Counted from the first letter of the stretch, positions 21,561 through 34,010 are shown. The stretch is DNA of 64,000 nucleotides from Leifsonia sp. PS1209 (GCF_012317045.1 NZ_CP051154.1:1178001-1242000); one strand, 5' to 3'. Numbers and translations: made by a program. The notes: generated by a model from the sequence alone, not told the origin.

Positions 21561-22478
21561 ATGGATGCACCCACCAGGTACATCCTCGTCGTCGCGCACA
21601 CCGGTCGCCAAGATTCTCTCGAAGCAGGGGTGCAGGTCTGCTCCCAGCTGATCGAGGCGGGCGTCGTGCCCGTGCTCAGCGAAGACGAGCGGCGTGACGT
21701 CCTCGCCGCCAGGCCGAGCTTCCACGACGTGGCCGTGCTCGGCGTCGACGTGCAGCCGAACGAGCTGGAGCTCGTCATCGTGCTGGGTGGAGACGGCACC
21801 ATCCTGCGCGCCGCCGAGCTGATCCGTGGATGCTCGGCCCCGCTGCTCGGCATCAACCTCGGCCACGTCGGGTTCCTCGCCGAGAGCGAGAGGGACGACC
21901 TCGCGCTGGCCGTCGCGCGCGGCCTCGCCAAGGACTACGAGGTCGAGGAGCGCATGACCCTGTCCGCGCGCGTGAAGCTCGGCAAAGAGGTCGTCTACGA
22001 GAGCTGGGCTCTCAACGAGGCCACCGTCGAGAAGGCGAGCCGCGAGCGCATGCTCGAAGTGGTGATCGAGGTCGACGGACGGCCGATGTCGAGCTTCGGC
22101 TGCGACGGCGTCGTGATGTCGACGCCGACCGGGTCCACCGCATACTCGTTCTCCGCCGGCGGCCCTGTCGTGTGGCCGGGCGTCGCCGCTCTATTGCTCG
22201 TGCCGCTGAGCGCGCACGCCCTCTTCGCACGGCCGCTGGTGGTCGATGCGGACTCCTCGCTCGCCGTCGAGCTGCTCGACAGGACGGGCGGGGCCGGAAT
22301 CCTCTGGTGCGACGGCCGCCGTGCATACGATCTGCCGCCCGGAGCGCGCGTCGTCGTGCGCAGGTCGCCCATCCCTGTGCGTCTCGCCCGCCTGCATCCC
22401 GGCCCGTTCACCGACCGGCTGGTGCACAAGTTCAACCTTCCCGTCACGGGATGGAGGGGGCCGGCCGACCGTGACTGA
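21561..22478 (+). CDS. nadK: NAD kinase
   Basis: 305 residues with the diagnostic GGDGTILRAAE motif and the second motif TPTGSTAYSFSAGGPVV. It phosphorylates NAD to NADP using ATP or polyphosphate. ATG 21561 has GGAG 10 bases upstream; GTG 21552 is in frame but would sit almost on that site. Its last bases overlap the GTG of recN, so the two are coupled. Confidence 0.95.
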   Translation: MDAPTRYILVVAHTGRQDSLEAGVQVCSQLIEAGVVPVLSEDERRDVLAARPSFHDVAVLGVDVQPNELELVIVLGGDGTILRAAELIRGCSAPLLGINLGHVGFLAESERDDLALAVARGLAKDYEVEERMTLSARVKLGKEVVYESWALNEATVEKASRERMLEVVIEVDGRPMSSFGCDGVVMSTPTGSTAYSFSAGGPVVWPGVAALLLVPLSAHALFARPLVVDADSSLAVELLDRTGGAGILWCDGRRAYDLPPGARVVVRRSPIPVRLARLHPGPFTDRLVHKFNLPVTGWRGPADRD

Positions 22479-24195
22479 GAACCGCGGAGGCATCGAGGAG
22501 ATCTCGATCAAAGACCTGGGTGTCATCGCCGACGCCTCTCTTCCCCTCGGACCGGGCTTCACGGCGATCACCGGCGAGACGGGCGCAGGCAAGACGATGG
22601 TGGTCTCCGCGCTCGGGCTGCTGCTCGGAGAGCGGGCGGACACGGGAGCCGTGCGGCTCGGCAGCGCGCAGGCGTGGGTCGAAGGGCGCTGGCGCATCGC
22701 GGAGTCGAGTGATGTCGTCGAGCGCGTGCGGGATGCAGGCGGAGATGTCGACCCCGTCGGTGGAGGGGGAGCGGAGCTGGTGCTCACGCGCTCCGTTTCG
22801 TCGGAGGGGCGCTCGCGCGCGATCGTCGGGGGCCGCAGCGCTCCGGTGAGCGTGCTCACCGAGCTGGGCGGCCAGCTGGTCGTCGTGCACGGCCAATCCG
22901 ACCAGATCCGGCTGCGGTCCGCCGTCGCGCAGCGCGAGGCCCTCGATCGGTTCGCCGGTCCCGACTTCGCCGCAGCCGTCGACGCGTACGCCCAGGTCTT
23001 CCACCGCTGGCGCGACAACCGCGCCGAGCTGGACGAGCTGGTAGCGGATCAGGACCGGCGCGCCCGTGAGGCCGAAGACCTGCGGATCGCGATGGCCGAG
23101 ATCGAGGCCGTCGCTCCGCAACCGGGGGAGGACGACGAACTGGCCGAGCGCGCAGAGCGGCTGTCCAACCTCGAAGAACTGCGCCTGGCAGCGGCCAGCG
23201 CCCGCGAATTGCTCTCGGCGGAGGAGTCGGAGGGCGCGGATGCGCTCGGTCTCCTCGACAGCGCCAGGAGGCACCTCGAACGCGTCTCCGAGCACGACAG
23301 CGCGCTCGTCGCCGTCGCCGAGTCCGTCGCGAACGCCAACTACCTGATCTCCGACGTCGCCGCGCAGCTGTCGACCTATCTGGCGACCCTGGACACCGAC
23401 GGTGCACGCGAGCTCGAGATCGTGCAGGACAGGCGCGCGGAACTGGCGACCCTCGTGCGCAAGTACGGCCCGACGCTCGCCGACGTGATCGGGGCGCTCG
23501 ACACCGGAAGCGGCCGCCTGCTCGAACTCGACGGGGACTCCGACAGGATCGAGGAGCTGCGCGCAGAGGTCGAGGCGGACGCCGCCCTCGCCGAGCAGTT
23601 GGCGGACGGCCTCAGCGCCCAGCGGCGATCGGCCGCTGAGCGACTGAGCACGGCCGTCTCCGACGAACTGACGGCCCTCGCGATGGCCGACGCGCGCGTG
23701 GTGGTCGAGGTCATCCAGCGCGACGAGTTCACGGCCGCGGGCCGCGACCAGGTCTCGATCCTGCTGCAGCCGCACTCCGGCGCGGAGCCGCGGCCGCTCG
23801 GCAAGGGCGCATCCGGGGGCGAGCTCTCCCGCGTGATGCTCGCCATCGAGGTCGTCATCGCAGGCACGGACCCCGTGCCCACCTTCATCTTCGACGAGAT
23901 CGACGCGGGCGTCGGCGGCGCGGCGGCCATCGAGATCGGCCGCAGGCTCGCGAAGCTGGCGGAGACCTCGCAGGTGATCGTCGTCACGCACCTCGCGCAG
24001 GTGGCCGCGTTCGCGGGCAACCACCTCACCGTGGTGAAGGGCAGCGACGGCTCGGTCACCGCATCCAGTGTCCGGCAGCTGGGCGGAGACGAGCGCATCG
24101 CCGAGATGGCCCGCCTGCTCTCCGGTCTGCCCGACTCCGAGAGCGGACTCGCCCACGCGCGCGAGCTGGTGGAGATGGCGGGAGCGTCGCGGTGA
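22471..24195 (+). CDS. recN: DNA repair protein RecN
   Basis: 574 residues of an SMC-like ABC ATPase: Walker A GETGAGKT (35-42), long central coiled-coil (about 170-390), signature GGELSRVMLAIE and Walker B FIFDEIDAGVGG. RecN acts early in double-strand break repair. The start GTG lies inside the end of nadK (8-bp overlap), the same arrangement as in mycobacteria. Confidence 0.95.
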   Translation: MTENRGGIEEISIKDLGVIADASLPLGPGFTAITGETGAGKTMVVSALGLLLGERADTGAVRLGSAQAWVEGRWRIAESSDVVERVRDAGGDVDPVGGGGAELVLTRSVSSEGRSRAIVGGRSAPVSVLTELGGQLVVVHGQSDQIRLRSAVAQREALDRFAGPDFAAAVDAYAQVFHRWRDNRAELDELVADQDRRAREAEDLRIAMAEIEAVAPQPGEDDELAERAERLSNLEELRLAAASARELLSAEESEGADALGLLDSARRHLERVSEHDSALVAVAESVANANYLISDVAAQLSTYLATLDTDGARELEIVQDRRAELATLVRKYGPTLADVIGALDTGSGRLLELDGDSDRIEELRAEVEADAALAEQLADGLSAQRRSAAERLSTAVSDELTALAMADARVVVEVIQRDEFTAAGRDQVSILLQPHSGAEPRPLGKGASGGELSRVMLAIEVVIAGTDPVPTFIFDEIDAGVGGAAAIEIGRRLAKLAETSQVIVVTHLAQVAAFAGNHLTVVKGSDGSVTASSVRQLGGDERIAEMARLLSGLPDSESGLAHARELVEMAGASR

Positions 24196-24242
24196 TGTCG
24201 CGCGCACGGAACGTCCCGAACAGGGTGATAGGATAAAAGCCC

Positions 24243-25949
24243 GTGGTGGATAAATCAGACGCGGGCATTTCGAACGGCATTACCAAGCACATTTTCGTGA
24301 CGGGTGGTGTCGTTTCTTCGTTGGGCAAGGGTCTTACGGCCGCTAGCCTCGGCAACCTTCTCACTGCTCGCGGCCTTCGCGTCGTGATGCAGAAACTCGA
24401 TCCGTACCTCAACGTCGACCCTGGAACGATGAACCCGTTCCAGCACGGCGAGGTGTTCGTCACAGACGACGGTGCGGAGACCGACCTCGACATCGGGCAC
24501 TACGAGCGGTTCCTCGACATCAACCTCGGCCAGTCGGCCAACGTGACCACGGGACAGATCTACTCCAACGTGATCGCCAAGGAGCGCCGGGGCGAATACC
24601 TCGGCGACACGGTGCAGGTCATCCCGCACATCACCGACGAGATCAAGCGCAGGATGCGTCTCCAGGCCCAGCCTGGGCCGGACGGCGAGCTGGCCCCGGA
24701 CGTCATCATCACCGAGATCGGCGGAACGGTCGGCGACATCGAGTCCCAGCCGTTCATCGAGTCGGCCAGGCAGGTGCGCCACGAGCTCGGCCGCAAGAAC
24801 TGCTTCTTCGTGCACGTCTCCCTGGTGCCGTTCATGAACGCCTCCGGCGAGCAGAAGACCAAGCCGACCCAGCACTCCGTCGCCGCCCTCCGCTCCATCG
24901 GCATCCAGCCGGATGCGCTGGTCCTCCGCAGCGACCGCCCGGTCTCCGAGTCGAACAAGCGCAAGATCGCGCTGATGTGCGACGTCGACGAGAGCGCAGT
25001 GGTCAACGCCGTCGACGTGCCGAGCATCTACGACATCCCGACGATGCTGCACGACCAGGGCCTCGACGCGTACATCATCGACCAGCTCGGCCTCGACAAG
25101 GCCGACGAGGTCAACTGGGACGGCTGGAGCGAGCTGCTCGACGCCGTCCACGACCCCAAGCACGAGGTCACCATCGGCCTGGTCGGCAAATACATCGACC
25201 TCCCGGATGCGTACCTCTCGGTCACCGAGGCGCTGCGCGCAGGCGGTTTCGCGCACAACACCAAGGTGCACCTCAAGTGGATCGCCTCCGACGAGTGCCA
25301 GACCCCCGAGGGCGCGGCGGCTCAGCTGAGCGACGTGGATGCGATCTGCGTGCCCGGCGGGTTCGGCGTGCGCGGCATCGAGGGCAAGCTCGGCGCGCTG
25401 CGGTTCGCCCGTGAGAACGCCATCCCGGCCCTCGGCCTGTGCCTCGGTCTGCAGTGCATGGTCATCGAGTACGCCCGCAACGAGGCCGGTCTCGGCGGAG
25501 CGTCGTCGTCGGAGTTCGACCCGGACACCGAGTTCCCCGTCATCGCGACGATGGCGGAGCAGGTGGAGATCATCGCGGGCGGCGACCTGGGCGGCACCAT
25601 GCGCCTCGGCCTCTACCCGGCACTCCTCGCCGACGGCTCCATCGTCTCGGAGCTCTACGGTGCGCCCGAGGCGTCTGAGCGTCACCGCCACCGCTACGAG
25701 GTGAACAACAACTACCGCGAGCAGATCGCGGACGCCGGCCTGTGGTTCTCCGGAACGTCGCCGGACGGTCACCTGGTCGAGTACGTCGAGCTTCCGCGCG
25801 ACGTGCACCCGTTCTACGTCGGCACCCAGGCGCATCCCGAGCTGCGGTCGCGCCCGAACCGTGCGCACCCGCTGTTCCGCGGGCTCGTCGGTGCCGCCCT
25901 CGAACGGCAGAAGGCCAGCATGCTGTTCGAAGTCGCCGCGGACGCCTGA
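24243..25949 (+). CDS. pyrG: CTP synthase
   Basis: 568 residues: N-terminal amidoligase domain ([18 protein letters not shown]-loop region) and C-terminal class-I glutamine amidotransferase with Cys400 in [11 protein letters not shown]. It makes CTP from UTP, ATP and glutamine. TAGGAT (24229-24234) lies eight bases before GTG 24243, so the mRNA is probably leaderless; GTG 24246 is an alternative start. The stop overlaps the NUDIX start (TGATG). Confidence 0.97.
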   Translation: MVDKSDAGISNGITKHIFVTGGVVSSLGKGLTAASLGNLLTARGLRVVMQKLDPYLNVDPGTMNPFQHGEVFVTDDGAETDLDIGHYERFLDINLGQSANVTTGQIYSNVIAKERRGEYLGDTVQVIPHITDEIKRRMRLQAQPGPDGELAPDVIITEIGGTVGDIESQPFIESARQVRHELGRKNCFFVHVSLVPFMNASGEQKTKPTQHSVAALRSIGIQPDALVLRSDRPVSESNKRKIALMCDVDESAVVNAVDVPSIYDIPTMLHDQGLDAYIIDQLGLDKADEVNWDGWSELLDAVHDPKHEVTIGLVGKYIDLPDAYLSVTEALRAGGFAHNTKVHLKWIASDECQTPEGAAAQLSDVDAICVPGGFGVRGIEGKLGALRFARENAIPALGLCLGLQCMVIEYARNEAGLGGASSSEFDPDTEFPVIATMAEQVEIIAGGDLGGTMRLGLYPALLADGSIVSELYGAPEASERHRHRYEVNNNYREQIADAGLWFSGTSPDGHLVEYVELPRDVHPFYVGTQAHPELRSRPNRAHPLFRGLVGAALERQKASMLFEVAADA

Positions 25950-26575
25950 TGGCGGCGGAGCTGACGGACGACCCGTTCTCGCCGGAGGTCGTCTCCTCGC
26001 GGACGGTCTTCTCCGGCCGGGTGTGGGACGTGCGGCACGAGACGTTCCGCTACAACGGCGACGAGATCGGCCGCGACTTCGTCGACCACACGGGTGCCGT
26101 CGCCGTCCTCGCTCTGGACGACGACGGCCGGGTGCTGCTCATCAAGCAGTACCGGCACCCCGTGCGGCACCGCGACTGGGAGATCCCGGCCGGTCTGCTC
26201 GACGTGCGCGGCGAGCATCCACTGGATGCCGCCAAGCGCGAGCTGGCAGAGGAAGCCGACTTCCAGGCCGACCAGTGGAACGTGCTCTCCGAGTTCTACA
26301 CCAGCCCGGGCGGGAGCGACGAGGCGATCAGGATCTACCTCGCCCGCGGGCTGCGGCCGACCGCTGAGGCGTTCGACCGCTTCGACGAGGAGGCGGACAT
26401 CGAGGTGCGCTGGGTGCCGCTCGACGAGGCGGTGGATGCTGTGCTCGCCCGCCGCATCCAGAACCCGTCGCTGACCATCGGCGTGCTGGCTGCGCACATC
26501 GGACGGCAGAGCGGCTGGTCGCAGCTGGGCGCGGCCGACCTGCCGTGGCTGCGGCACCCGAAGCTCGAGGCATGA
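25949..26575 (+). CDS. NUDIX hydrolase, ADP-ribose pyrophosphatase type
   Basis: 208 residues. The Nudix box appears as [22 protein letters not shown] (E-x7-REL-x-EE) after the substrate-side motif WEIPAG. The position between pyrG and xerD matches the mycobacterial ADP-ribose pyrophosphatase Rv1700, which hydrolyses ADP-ribose to AMP and ribose 5-phosphate. The substrate is inferred from synteny and the PAGLLD motif. It overlaps pyrG by one base and xerD by four. Confidence 0.9.
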   Translation: MAAELTDDPFSPEVVSSRTVFSGRVWDVRHETFRYNGDEIGRDFVDHTGAVAVLALDDDGRVLLIKQYRHPVRHRDWEIPAGLLDVRGEHPLDAAKRELAEEADFQADQWNVLSEFYTSPGGSDEAIRIYLARGLRPTAEAFDRFDEEADIEVRWVPLDEAVDAVLARRIQNPSLTIGVLAAHIGRQSGWSQLGAADLPWLRHPKLEA

Positions 26576-27477
26576 CCGTCGAGGCGGCCGCCGACTCGTA
26601 TCTGCGGCACGTCTCGATCGAGCGCGGGCTGTCGGCGAACACCGTCGCCGCGTACCGGCGCGACCTCGGCCTGTACACGCAGTGGCTGGCCGAGCAGCAG
26701 GTGACGGCCCCCGCGGAGATCACGACGCCGATGATCTCCGCGTTCACGCTCCACCTCGGTTCGCGCGCCGAGTCCCCGCTGACCTCGTCGTCGCTCGCCA
26801 GGGTGCTGTCCACGGTCCGCGGCTTCCACCGCTTCCTGCTCGACGAGGGCGTCGTCGAGCGGGACGTGGCGCACGAGGTGAAGCCGCCGAAGCTGGCCAG
26901 CCGCCTGCCGAAGGCGATCAGCGTCGACCAGGTCTCGGCGCTGCTCGCCGCGACGGACGGCGACAGCATCGCCTCGCTCAGGGACAAGGCGCTGCTCGAA
27001 CTGCTCTACGCGACGGGCGCGCGCGTCAGCGAGGCGGTGAACCTCAACGTGGACGACGTGATCGACGACGACATCGTTCGCCTCACCGGCAAGGGCAGCA
27101 AGCAGCGCATCGTGCCGCTCGGCAGCTACGCCAGGGCGGCGATCGACACCTACCTGGTGCGCGCGCGCCCCACCCTCTCGCTGAAGGGCAGGGCGACGCC
27201 CGCCCTCTTCCTCGGGATGCGCGGGGCCAGGCTGTCCCGCCAGAACGCCTGGCTGATCATCCGGGCGGCCGCAGAGCGTGCGCAGCTCGGCGTCGAGGTC
27301 TCCCCGCACACGCTGCGCCACTCGTTCGCCACGCACCTGCTCGCCGGGGGAGCGGACGTGCGTGTCGTGCAGGAGCTTCTCGGCCACTCTTCGGTGGCGA
27401 CGACGCAGATCTACACGCTCGTCACCGCTGACACCCTCCGCGACGTCTACACCTCGGCCCACCCCCGCGCCCGCTGA
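26572..27477 (+). CDS. xerD: Tyrosine site-specific recombinase XerD
   Basis: 301 residues with an N-terminal SAM-like core-binding domain (1-110) and a catalytic domain containing R151, the lysine of GKGSK, H246 and R249 (HTLRHSF), H272 and nucleophile Y281 ([14 protein letters not shown]). It resolves chromosome dimers at dif with a partner. The ATG overlaps the NUDIX stop (ATGA). The location next to parA and scpAB is the conserved chromosomal one, so this is the housekeeping enzyme rather than a phage integrase. Confidence 0.93.
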   Translation: MTVEAAADSYLRHVSIERGLSANTVAAYRRDLGLYTQWLAEQQVTAPAEITTPMISAFTLHLGSRAESPLTSSSLARVLSTVRGFHRFLLDEGVVERDVAHEVKPPKLASRLPKAISVDQVSALLAATDGDSIASLRDKALLELLYATGARVSEAVNLNVDDVIDDDIVRLTGKGSKQRIVPLGSYARAAIDTYLVRARPTLSLKGRATPALFLGMRGARLSRQNAWLIIRAAAERAQLGVEVSPHTLRHSFATHLLAGGADVRVVQELLGHSSVATTQIYTLVTADTLRDVYTSAHPRAR

Positions 27478-27494
27478 CCCGCGCCCGCTGACCC
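27467..27494. repeat. Exact 14-bp tandem duplication over the xerD stop
   Basis: GCGCCCGCTGACCC occurs at 27467-27480 and again immediately at 27481-27494. The first copy contains the xerD TGA. The duplication changes no coding sequence. A GC-rich palindrome CCGCCGCGCGGCGG follows at 27503-27516 and might contribute to termination, although it lacks a real loop. Confidence 0.7.
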
Positions 27495-27545
27495 TGGCCC
27501 CGCCGCCGCGCGGCGGTGCGCCCCGCGAGATGGGGGTTGCGTCGG

Positions 27546-27571
27546 TAGGATGGGCAACTGACGTAAGTCAG
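27546..27571 (+). promoter_or_regulatory. parA promoter -10 and start-site palindrome
   Basis: TAGGAT at 27546-27551 is a good -10. Six bases on, at the expected start of transcription, lies the palindrome CTGAC-GTAA-GTCAG (27558-27571). It could be an operator or a 5'-end RNA hairpin. A normal ribosome binding site (GAGGAA) precedes the GTG at 27597. Confidence 0.45.
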
Positions 27572-27596
27572 CGACAAAGGGACGAGGAACACGCAG

Positions 27597-28496
27597 GTGA
27601 CGCGCAACGACGAGGTCAGAACCCAGCTTCCGGGCATGGATGACGCATCGCTCGCCGTGCCGCTCGGACCCACCGGCCGCCCGCTGCGGCCGTTCCCTGT
27701 GCCTCCCGCGCTGAAGGGTCACGGACCCGCGCGCATCATCGCCCTGTGCAACCAGAAGGGCGGCGTCGGCAAGACGACGACGAGTATCAACCTGGGGGCG
27801 ACCCTGGCCGAGTACGGCCGCAGGGTGCTCGCGATCGACTTCGACCCCCAGGGTGCACTGTCCGCCGGTCTCGGCGCGCAGACCCACGACGTCACCACCA
27901 TCTACGACCTCCTGCTCTCACGCTCGAAGGACCCGGCGGAGGCGATCCAGAAGACCGGCGTCCCCGGGCTCGACATCATCCCGGCCAACATCGACCTGTC
28001 CGCTGCGGAGGTGCATCTCGTCAACGAGGTCGCGCGCGAGCAGATCCTCGCCAGTGTGCTGCGCAAGGTGAGCGGCGACTACGACGTCATCCTGATCGAC
28101 TGCCAGCCGTCGCTCGGCATCCTCACGGTGAACGCGCTGACCGCTGCACACGGGGTGCTCATCCCGCTGGAGTGCGAGTACTTCGCGCTACGCGGTGTCG
28201 CCCTGCTGATCGAGACGATCGACAAGGTGCGCGAGCGCCTCAACCCGGCCATCGAGCTGGACGGCATCCTGGCCACGATGTACGACTCCCGCACGCTGCA
28301 CTCCCGCGAGGTCCTGGAGCGCGTGGTCGACGCGTTCGGCGACCGGGTGCTCGAGACGGTCATCTCGCGCACGGTCAAGTTCCCGGATGCGTCCGTGGCC
28401 GCCACCCCGATCACCCAGTTCGCTCCGGAGCACTCCGCGGCCGAGGCGTACCGCCAGCTCGCGAGGGAACTGATCGCGCGTGGTGCCGTCGCCTAG
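27597..28496 (+). CDS. ParA/Soj-family ATPase
   Basis: 299 residues with a deviant Walker A KGGVGKTTTS (54-63), FDPQGALSAGLG and DCQPSLGILTVNAL (Walker B). The first 45 residues are an extension rich in proline. It lies between xerD and scpA without a parB partner, as the second ParA-like protein of mycobacteria (Rv1708) does, so it is probably not the oriC segregation ParA. Its role with the ScpAB condensin is inferred from position only. Confidence 0.88.
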   Translation: MTRNDEVRTQLPGMDDASLAVPLGPTGRPLRPFPVPPALKGHGPARIIALCNQKGGVGKTTTSINLGATLAEYGRRVLAIDFDPQGALSAGLGAQTHDVTTIYDLLLSRSKDPAEAIQKTGVPGLDIIPANIDLSAAEVHLVNEVAREQILASVLRKVSGDYDVILIDCQPSLGILTVNALTAAHGVLIPLECEYFALRGVALLIETIDKVRERLNPAIELDGILATMYDSRTLHSREVLERVVDAFGDRVLETVISRTVKFPDASVAATPITQFAPEHSAAEAYRQLARELIARGAVA

Positions 28497-29304
28497 CCCT
28501 GCCGGCGAGGAGACCCAGCAGCCGGCGACGTTCCGTGTCGCGCTCGGCGACTTCGAGGGCCCGTTCGATCTGCTGCTGTCGCTCATCACCAAGCACGAGC
28601 TCGACATCACCGCGATCTCGCTGAGCCGCGTGACGGACGAGTTCATCGCCTACCTGCGCGCGCTCGACTCCGCGGACAGCCTCGACGAAGCGAGCGAGTT
28701 CCTGCTCGTCGCCGCGACGCTGCTCGACCTCAAGGTGGCCGGCCTCCTCCCGCAGGGCGAGCTGGTGGATGCGGAGGACGTCGCCCTGCTGGAGGCCCGC
28801 GACCTGCTGTTCGCGCGGCTGCTGCAGTACCGCGCGTTCAAGGAGGCGTCCGCGTGGTTCCAGAGCGGCATGGAGGCGGAGGCGACCAGGCACACGCGCA
28901 GCGTCCGCCTGGAGGACAAGTACCGGCAGCGCACACCGGAGCTGGTGTGGACGCTGACCGCGGAGGACTTCGCGGCCATCGCGACGCTCGCGCTCACGCC
29001 CAGGGAGATCCCGGTGGTCGGGCTCGACCACCTGCACGCCCCGCTGGTGAGCATCCGGGAGCAGGCGGCGCTCGTGGTCGGGATGCTGCGATCCGGAGAG
29101 ACCGTGACGTTCCGGCAGCTGGTGGCCGGCGCCGACCTCAAGGGGGTCGTGATCGCGCGGTTCCTCGCGGTGCTGGAACTGTATCGCCACGCGGCGATCG
29201 CGTTCGAGCAGCTCGAACCACTCGGTGAGCTGACGCTCCGCTGGACGGCGGAGCACTGGTCGGAGGAGAATCTGTCGAATTTGGGAGCGGACTATGACGG
29301 TTGA
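28480..29304 (+). CDS. scpA: Segregation and condensation protein A
   Basis: 274 residues of the kleisin family: FEGPFDLLLSLITKHELDI at the N-terminus (SMC-contacting) and the winged-helix end TVTFRQLVAGADLKGVVIARFLAVLELYRH. It bridges SMC heads in the bacterial condensin. GTG 28480 (or 28483) lies inside the end of parA, and the stop overlaps scpB by 11 bases, so the three genes are coupled. Confidence 0.94.
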   Translation: MVPSPSPAGEETQQPATFRVALGDFEGPFDLLLSLITKHELDITAISLSRVTDEFIAYLRALDSADSLDEASEFLLVAATLLDLKVAGLLPQGELVDAEDVALLEARDLLFARLLQYRAFKEASAWFQSGMEAEATRHTRSVRLEDKYRQRTPELVWTLTAEDFAAIATLALTPREIPVVGLDHLHAPLVSIREQAALVVGMLRSGETVTFRQLVAGADLKGVVIARFLAVLELYRHAAIAFEQLEPLGELTLRWTAEHWSEENLSNLGADYDG

Positions 29305-29908
29305 CGACGTGGACACGGCGACACAGGACGAGGCACGGCCCGCTCTGCCGGAGGGCGTCGCCATCGAGCGCGCCCTCGAAGCGATCCTGATGGTGGCCGA
29401 CGAGCCGATGAGCGTCGTCACCCTCGCCACCGCCGTCGGCGCACCCGTCAAGCGCGTCCGGGCAGCAGTGGATGCGCTGGTCGCCGACTTCGACGGAGTA
29501 GACGGAGGAACGCGCCGCGGTTTCGAGCTGCGCGAGGTCGGGGGAGGATGGCGCATCTACGTGCGGCCGGAGTTCGACCCCGTCGTCGCCGACTACGTGC
29601 TCGCCCAGAACCCCACCAAGCTCTCCCAGGCCGCTCTGGAGACGCTCGCCGTGATCGCATACAAGCAGCCGATCAGCCGCGGTGCCATCGCCTCCATCCG
29701 GGCGGTGAACGTCGACTCCGTCGTGCGCACGCTGCTTGGCCGCGGCCTGATCACGGAGATGTTCACCGACAGCGAGACCGGCGCCATCAACTACGGCACC
29801 ACGGAGCTCCTGCTCACCCAGCTCGGCATCAACTCGATCGACGAGCTTCCCAAGATCTCCCCGCTGCTGGCGGACGGAACGGATGGATTCGACGGCGATG
29901 TCCGCTAA
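29294..29908 (+). CDS. scpB: Segregation and condensation protein B
   Basis: 204 residues with tandem winged-helix domains; the conserved block is LSQAALETLAVIAYKQPISRGAIASIRAVNVDSVVRTLLGRGLI. It dimerises on ScpA and completes the SMC-ScpAB complex. ATG 29294 lies within the end of scpA. Its 3' end overlaps the pseudouridine synthase start by 26 bases if the longer start of that gene is used. Confidence 0.94.
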   Translation: MTVDDVDTATQDEARPALPEGVAIERALEAILMVADEPMSVVTLATAVGAPVKRVRAAVDALVADFDGVDGGTRRGFELREVGGGWRIYVRPEFDPVVADYVLAQNPTKLSQAALETLAVIAYKQPISRGAIASIRAVNVDSVVRTLLGRGLITEMFTDSETGAINYGTTELLLTQLGINSIDELPKISPLLADGTDGFDGDVR

Positions 29909-30710
29909 AGACGCTAGAGACTACAGAGACGACAAGAAGACGCACCCGCAGCAGGCGGACGGCAGCCCGGAGGGGGAGCGGCTGCAGAAGGTGATGGCCG
30001 CCGCGGGGGTGGCATCCCGCCGGGTCTCCGAAGACCTGATCGCGGCCGGCAGGGTCACCGTGAACGGCGACGTCGTCACCGAGCTCGGCCGCAGGATCGA
30101 CCCGCTCACCGACCTGGTCGCGGTCGACGGCTCCGCCGTGCAGCTGGACACCTCGCGCCGCTACGTAATGCTGAACAAGCCCGTCGGCGTCGTCAGCTCC
30201 ATGCGCGACGAGCAGGGACGCCCCGATCTGTCCCGGTTCACCGCCGACTATCCCGAGCGCCTGTTCAACGTCGGGCGCCTGGATGCCGAGACCTCCGGCC
30301 TGCTCATCCTCACGAACGACGGGGAGCTCGCGCACGTGCTCGCCCACCCCAGCTTCGGCGTGACCAAGACGTACATCGCGCGTGTGCGCGGCGTCGTCAC
30401 CCCGCAGACCATCGCGACGCTCACCCGCGGGGTCGAGCTGGAGGACGGCCCCATCGCCGCAGACAAGGCGCGACTGCTCGAACGCAGCTCGTCCGCGAAG
30501 GACAGCCTCGTCGAGCTGACCCTGCACTCCGGCCGCAACCGGATCGTGCGGCGCATGATGGCCGAGGTCGGTCACCCGGTGATCGAGCTGGTCAGGCGCC
30601 AGTTCGGACCTCTGCACCTCGGCACGCTCCGGGTGGGCCAGATGCGCGACCTGACTAAGGTGGAACTCGGCCAGCTGCTGACGATCTCCCGCCAGAAAGA
30701 CACGAAGTGA
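29883..30710 (+). CDS. RsuA/RluB-family pseudouridine synthase
   Basis: 275 residues: S4 domain (about 33-80, [14 protein letters not shown]) and catalytic domain with [11 protein letters not shown] at 131-141, where D134 is the catalytic aspartate. It isomerises a uridine in rRNA, probably 23S (RluB-like). ATG 29883 is taken; ATG 29898, which removes five residues, is equally possible. The stop overlaps the tyrA GTG by four bases. Confidence 0.92.
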   Translation: MDSTAMSAKDARDYRDDKKTHPQQADGSPEGERLQKVMAAAGVASRRVSEDLIAAGRVTVNGDVVTELGRRIDPLTDLVAVDGSAVQLDTSRRYVMLNKPVGVVSSMRDEQGRPDLSRFTADYPERLFNVGRLDAETSGLLILTNDGELAHVLAHPSFGVTKTYIARVRGVVTPQTIATLTRGVELEDGPIAADKARLLERSSSAKDSLVELTLHSGRNRIVRRMMAEVGHPVIELVRRQFGPLHLGTLRVGQMRDLTKVELGQLLTISRQKDTK

Positions 30711-31795
30711 ACGACACCGCCTCCCGGCTCACCGGACCCGTCCGTGTGGTCGGCGCCGGGCTCCTCGGCGCCTCGGTCGGGCTCGGGCTGCGCGCCCGCG
30801 GCGTCGATGTGCTGCTTGCAGACGCGTCACCGGCGCACCTCCGGCTCGCGGCCGACTACGGAGCAGGGCGTCCGGACGACGGCGCGGCCGAGCCGGCGCT
30901 GATCGTCGTGGCCGTTCCGCCGGACCTGGTGGCGTCCGTGGTGCTGGCGGAGCTCGCCGCGCATCCGGATGCGGTCGTCACCGATGTGGCGAGCGTGAAG
31001 GTCGCCCCGCTGTCCGAGCTGGAGGCGTCCGGGGCCGACCTGTCCCGTTACGTCGGCTCGCATCCACTGGCCGGACGGGAGCGCGGAGGGCCGTCGTCTG
31101 CACGTGCCGACCTGTTCGTCGGCCGTCCGTGGGTGGTCTGCGCCCGCCCGGAGAACGACAGGGCCGCCGTCTCCCTCGTGGAGGCGCTACTGCTCGACCT
31201 CGGTGCGACGCCGGTCGAGATGGGAACGACGGAGCACGACGCGGCCGTCGCGCTGGTCTCGCACACCCCGCAGATCGTCGCGAGCCTGATGGCGAAGCGC
31301 CTCTCCGGATCGACGGACGCCGCCCTCGCCCTCGCCGGTCAGGGATTGCGCGACGTGACGCGCATCGCGGGCAGCGAGCCGGAACTCTGGGTGCAGATCC
31401 TCGGAGCGAACGCCCCGGCCATCGTGGAGATCCTGCACGCGTACCGCGACGACCTGGACAGGATGCTCGTGGCGCTCGGCGACGTCGACGCCTCCGGGGC
31501 CAGGCGCACCATCGCGGAGGAGATCGCGGGCGGAAACGTCGGCGTCTCGCGCCTGCCGGGCAAGCACGGTCAGGACAAGCGGTACACCTCGATCGTCGTC
31601 ATGGTCGACGACCGCCCCGGCGAGCTCGGCCGGCTGTTCACCGAGCTGGGCGAGATCGGCGTGAACCTGGAAGACCTGCGGCTCGAGCACTCGCCGGGCG
31701 CGCAGGTGGGGCTCGCGGAGATCGCCGTGCTGCCCGAGGTGCTGCAGCGCACCATCGACGACCTGACAGCCAGAGGATGGAGGATCGCCGGATGA
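30707..31795 (+). CDS. tyrA: Prephenate dehydrogenase with ACT domain
   Basis: 362 residues. NAD-binding motif [11 protein letters not shown] at 16-26, the [12 protein letters not shown] and [15 protein letters not shown] substrate motifs, and a C-terminal ACT domain (about 290-362, [20 protein letters not shown]), which usually provides tyrosine feedback. It converts prephenate to 4-hydroxyphenylpyruvate. Mycobacteria keep this gene elsewhere, so its place between the synthase and cmk is a lineage difference. Confidence 0.93.
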   Translation: MNDTASRLTGPVRVVGAGLLGASVGLGLRARGVDVLLADASPAHLRLAADYGAGRPDDGAAEPALIVVAVPPDLVASVVLAELAAHPDAVVTDVASVKVAPLSELEASGADLSRYVGSHPLAGRERGGPSSARADLFVGRPWVVCARPENDRAAVSLVEALLLDLGATPVEMGTTEHDAAVALVSHTPQIVASLMAKRLSGSTDAALALAGQGLRDVTRIAGSEPELWVQILGANAPAIVEILHAYRDDLDRMLVALGDVDASGARRTIAEEIAGGNVGVSRLPGKHGQDKRYTSIVVMVDDRPGELGRLFTELGEIGVNLEDLRLEHSPGAQVGLAEIAVLPEVLQRTIDDLTARGWRIAG

Positions 31796-32496
31796 GCGCG
31801 ACCGAACAGCAGCAGAGGCAGCAGACCCCGACGGTCGTCGCCGTCGACGGCCCGGCGGGGAGCGGCAAGTCGAGCGTCAGCAAGGCGGCAGCGCGCGAGC
31901 TCGGATACGCCTACCTCGACACCGGGGCCGCATACCGGGCGCTCAGCTGGTTCGTGGTCGCGAGGAAGCTCGATCCCACCGACTCGGCAGCCGTCGTGGA
32001 TGCGCTGCCCGACTTCGACTACCGCATCGGCACCGACCCGGACACGTACCACGTGTTCGTCGGCGACCACGACGTGACGGACGCCATCCGGGAGCCGGAG
32101 GTGTCCGCCGTCGTCAGCGCCATCGCGCGCGTTCCGGAGGTGCGCACGTTCCTCACCGAGCTGTTCCGGCGCATCATGCGCGGCACGGACAAGCCGGGCA
32201 TCGTGGTCGAGGGAAGGGACATCACGACGGTGGTGGCCCCGGATGCTCCCGTGCGCATCCTGCTGACTGCCAGCGAAGCCGCTAGAATAGCCAGGCGTTC
32301 CGCGGAACTCGTCGGCCACTCCGCCGCCCATGTCGGTGAGCAGCTGCACCGCCGCGACCTGGCTGACTCCCGGGTCGTCGACTTCATGAACGCCGCCGAC
32401 GGTGTGACCACCGTCGATTCAACCGATCTCGACTTCGAGCAGACCGTGGCCGCGGTCATCGACGTCGTACAGACCGAAATCCGGAAAGGCGCCTGA
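31792..32496 (+). CDS. cmk: Cytidylate kinase
   Basis: 234 residues with P-loop GPAGSGKSS at 20-28, then [10 protein letters not shown] and the late motif [30 protein letters not shown]. It phosphorylates CMP and dCMP. ATG 31792 overlaps the tyrA stop and has GGAGG eight bases upstream; an in-frame ATG 31777 is less likely. It is five bases before der, the common cmk-der pairing. Confidence 0.95.
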   Translation: MSATEQQQRQQTPTVVAVDGPAGSGKSSVSKAAARELGYAYLDTGAAYRALSWFVVARKLDPTDSAAVVDALPDFDYRIGTDPDTYHVFVGDHDVTDAIREPEVSAVVSAIARVPEVRTFLTELFRRIMRGTDKPGIVVEGRDITTVVAPDAPVRILLTASEAARIARRSAELVGHSAAHVGEQLHRRDLADSRVVDFMNAADGVTTVDSTDLDFEQTVAAVIDVVQTEIRKGA

Positions 32497-32501
32497 CGCG
32501 C

Positions 32502-34010
<1,509 letters not shown>

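Noticed and set aside
26572..27477. xerD as an integrase of a mobile element
   Set aside because: It sits in the conserved pyrG-NUDIX-xerD-parA-scpAB block with host composition.
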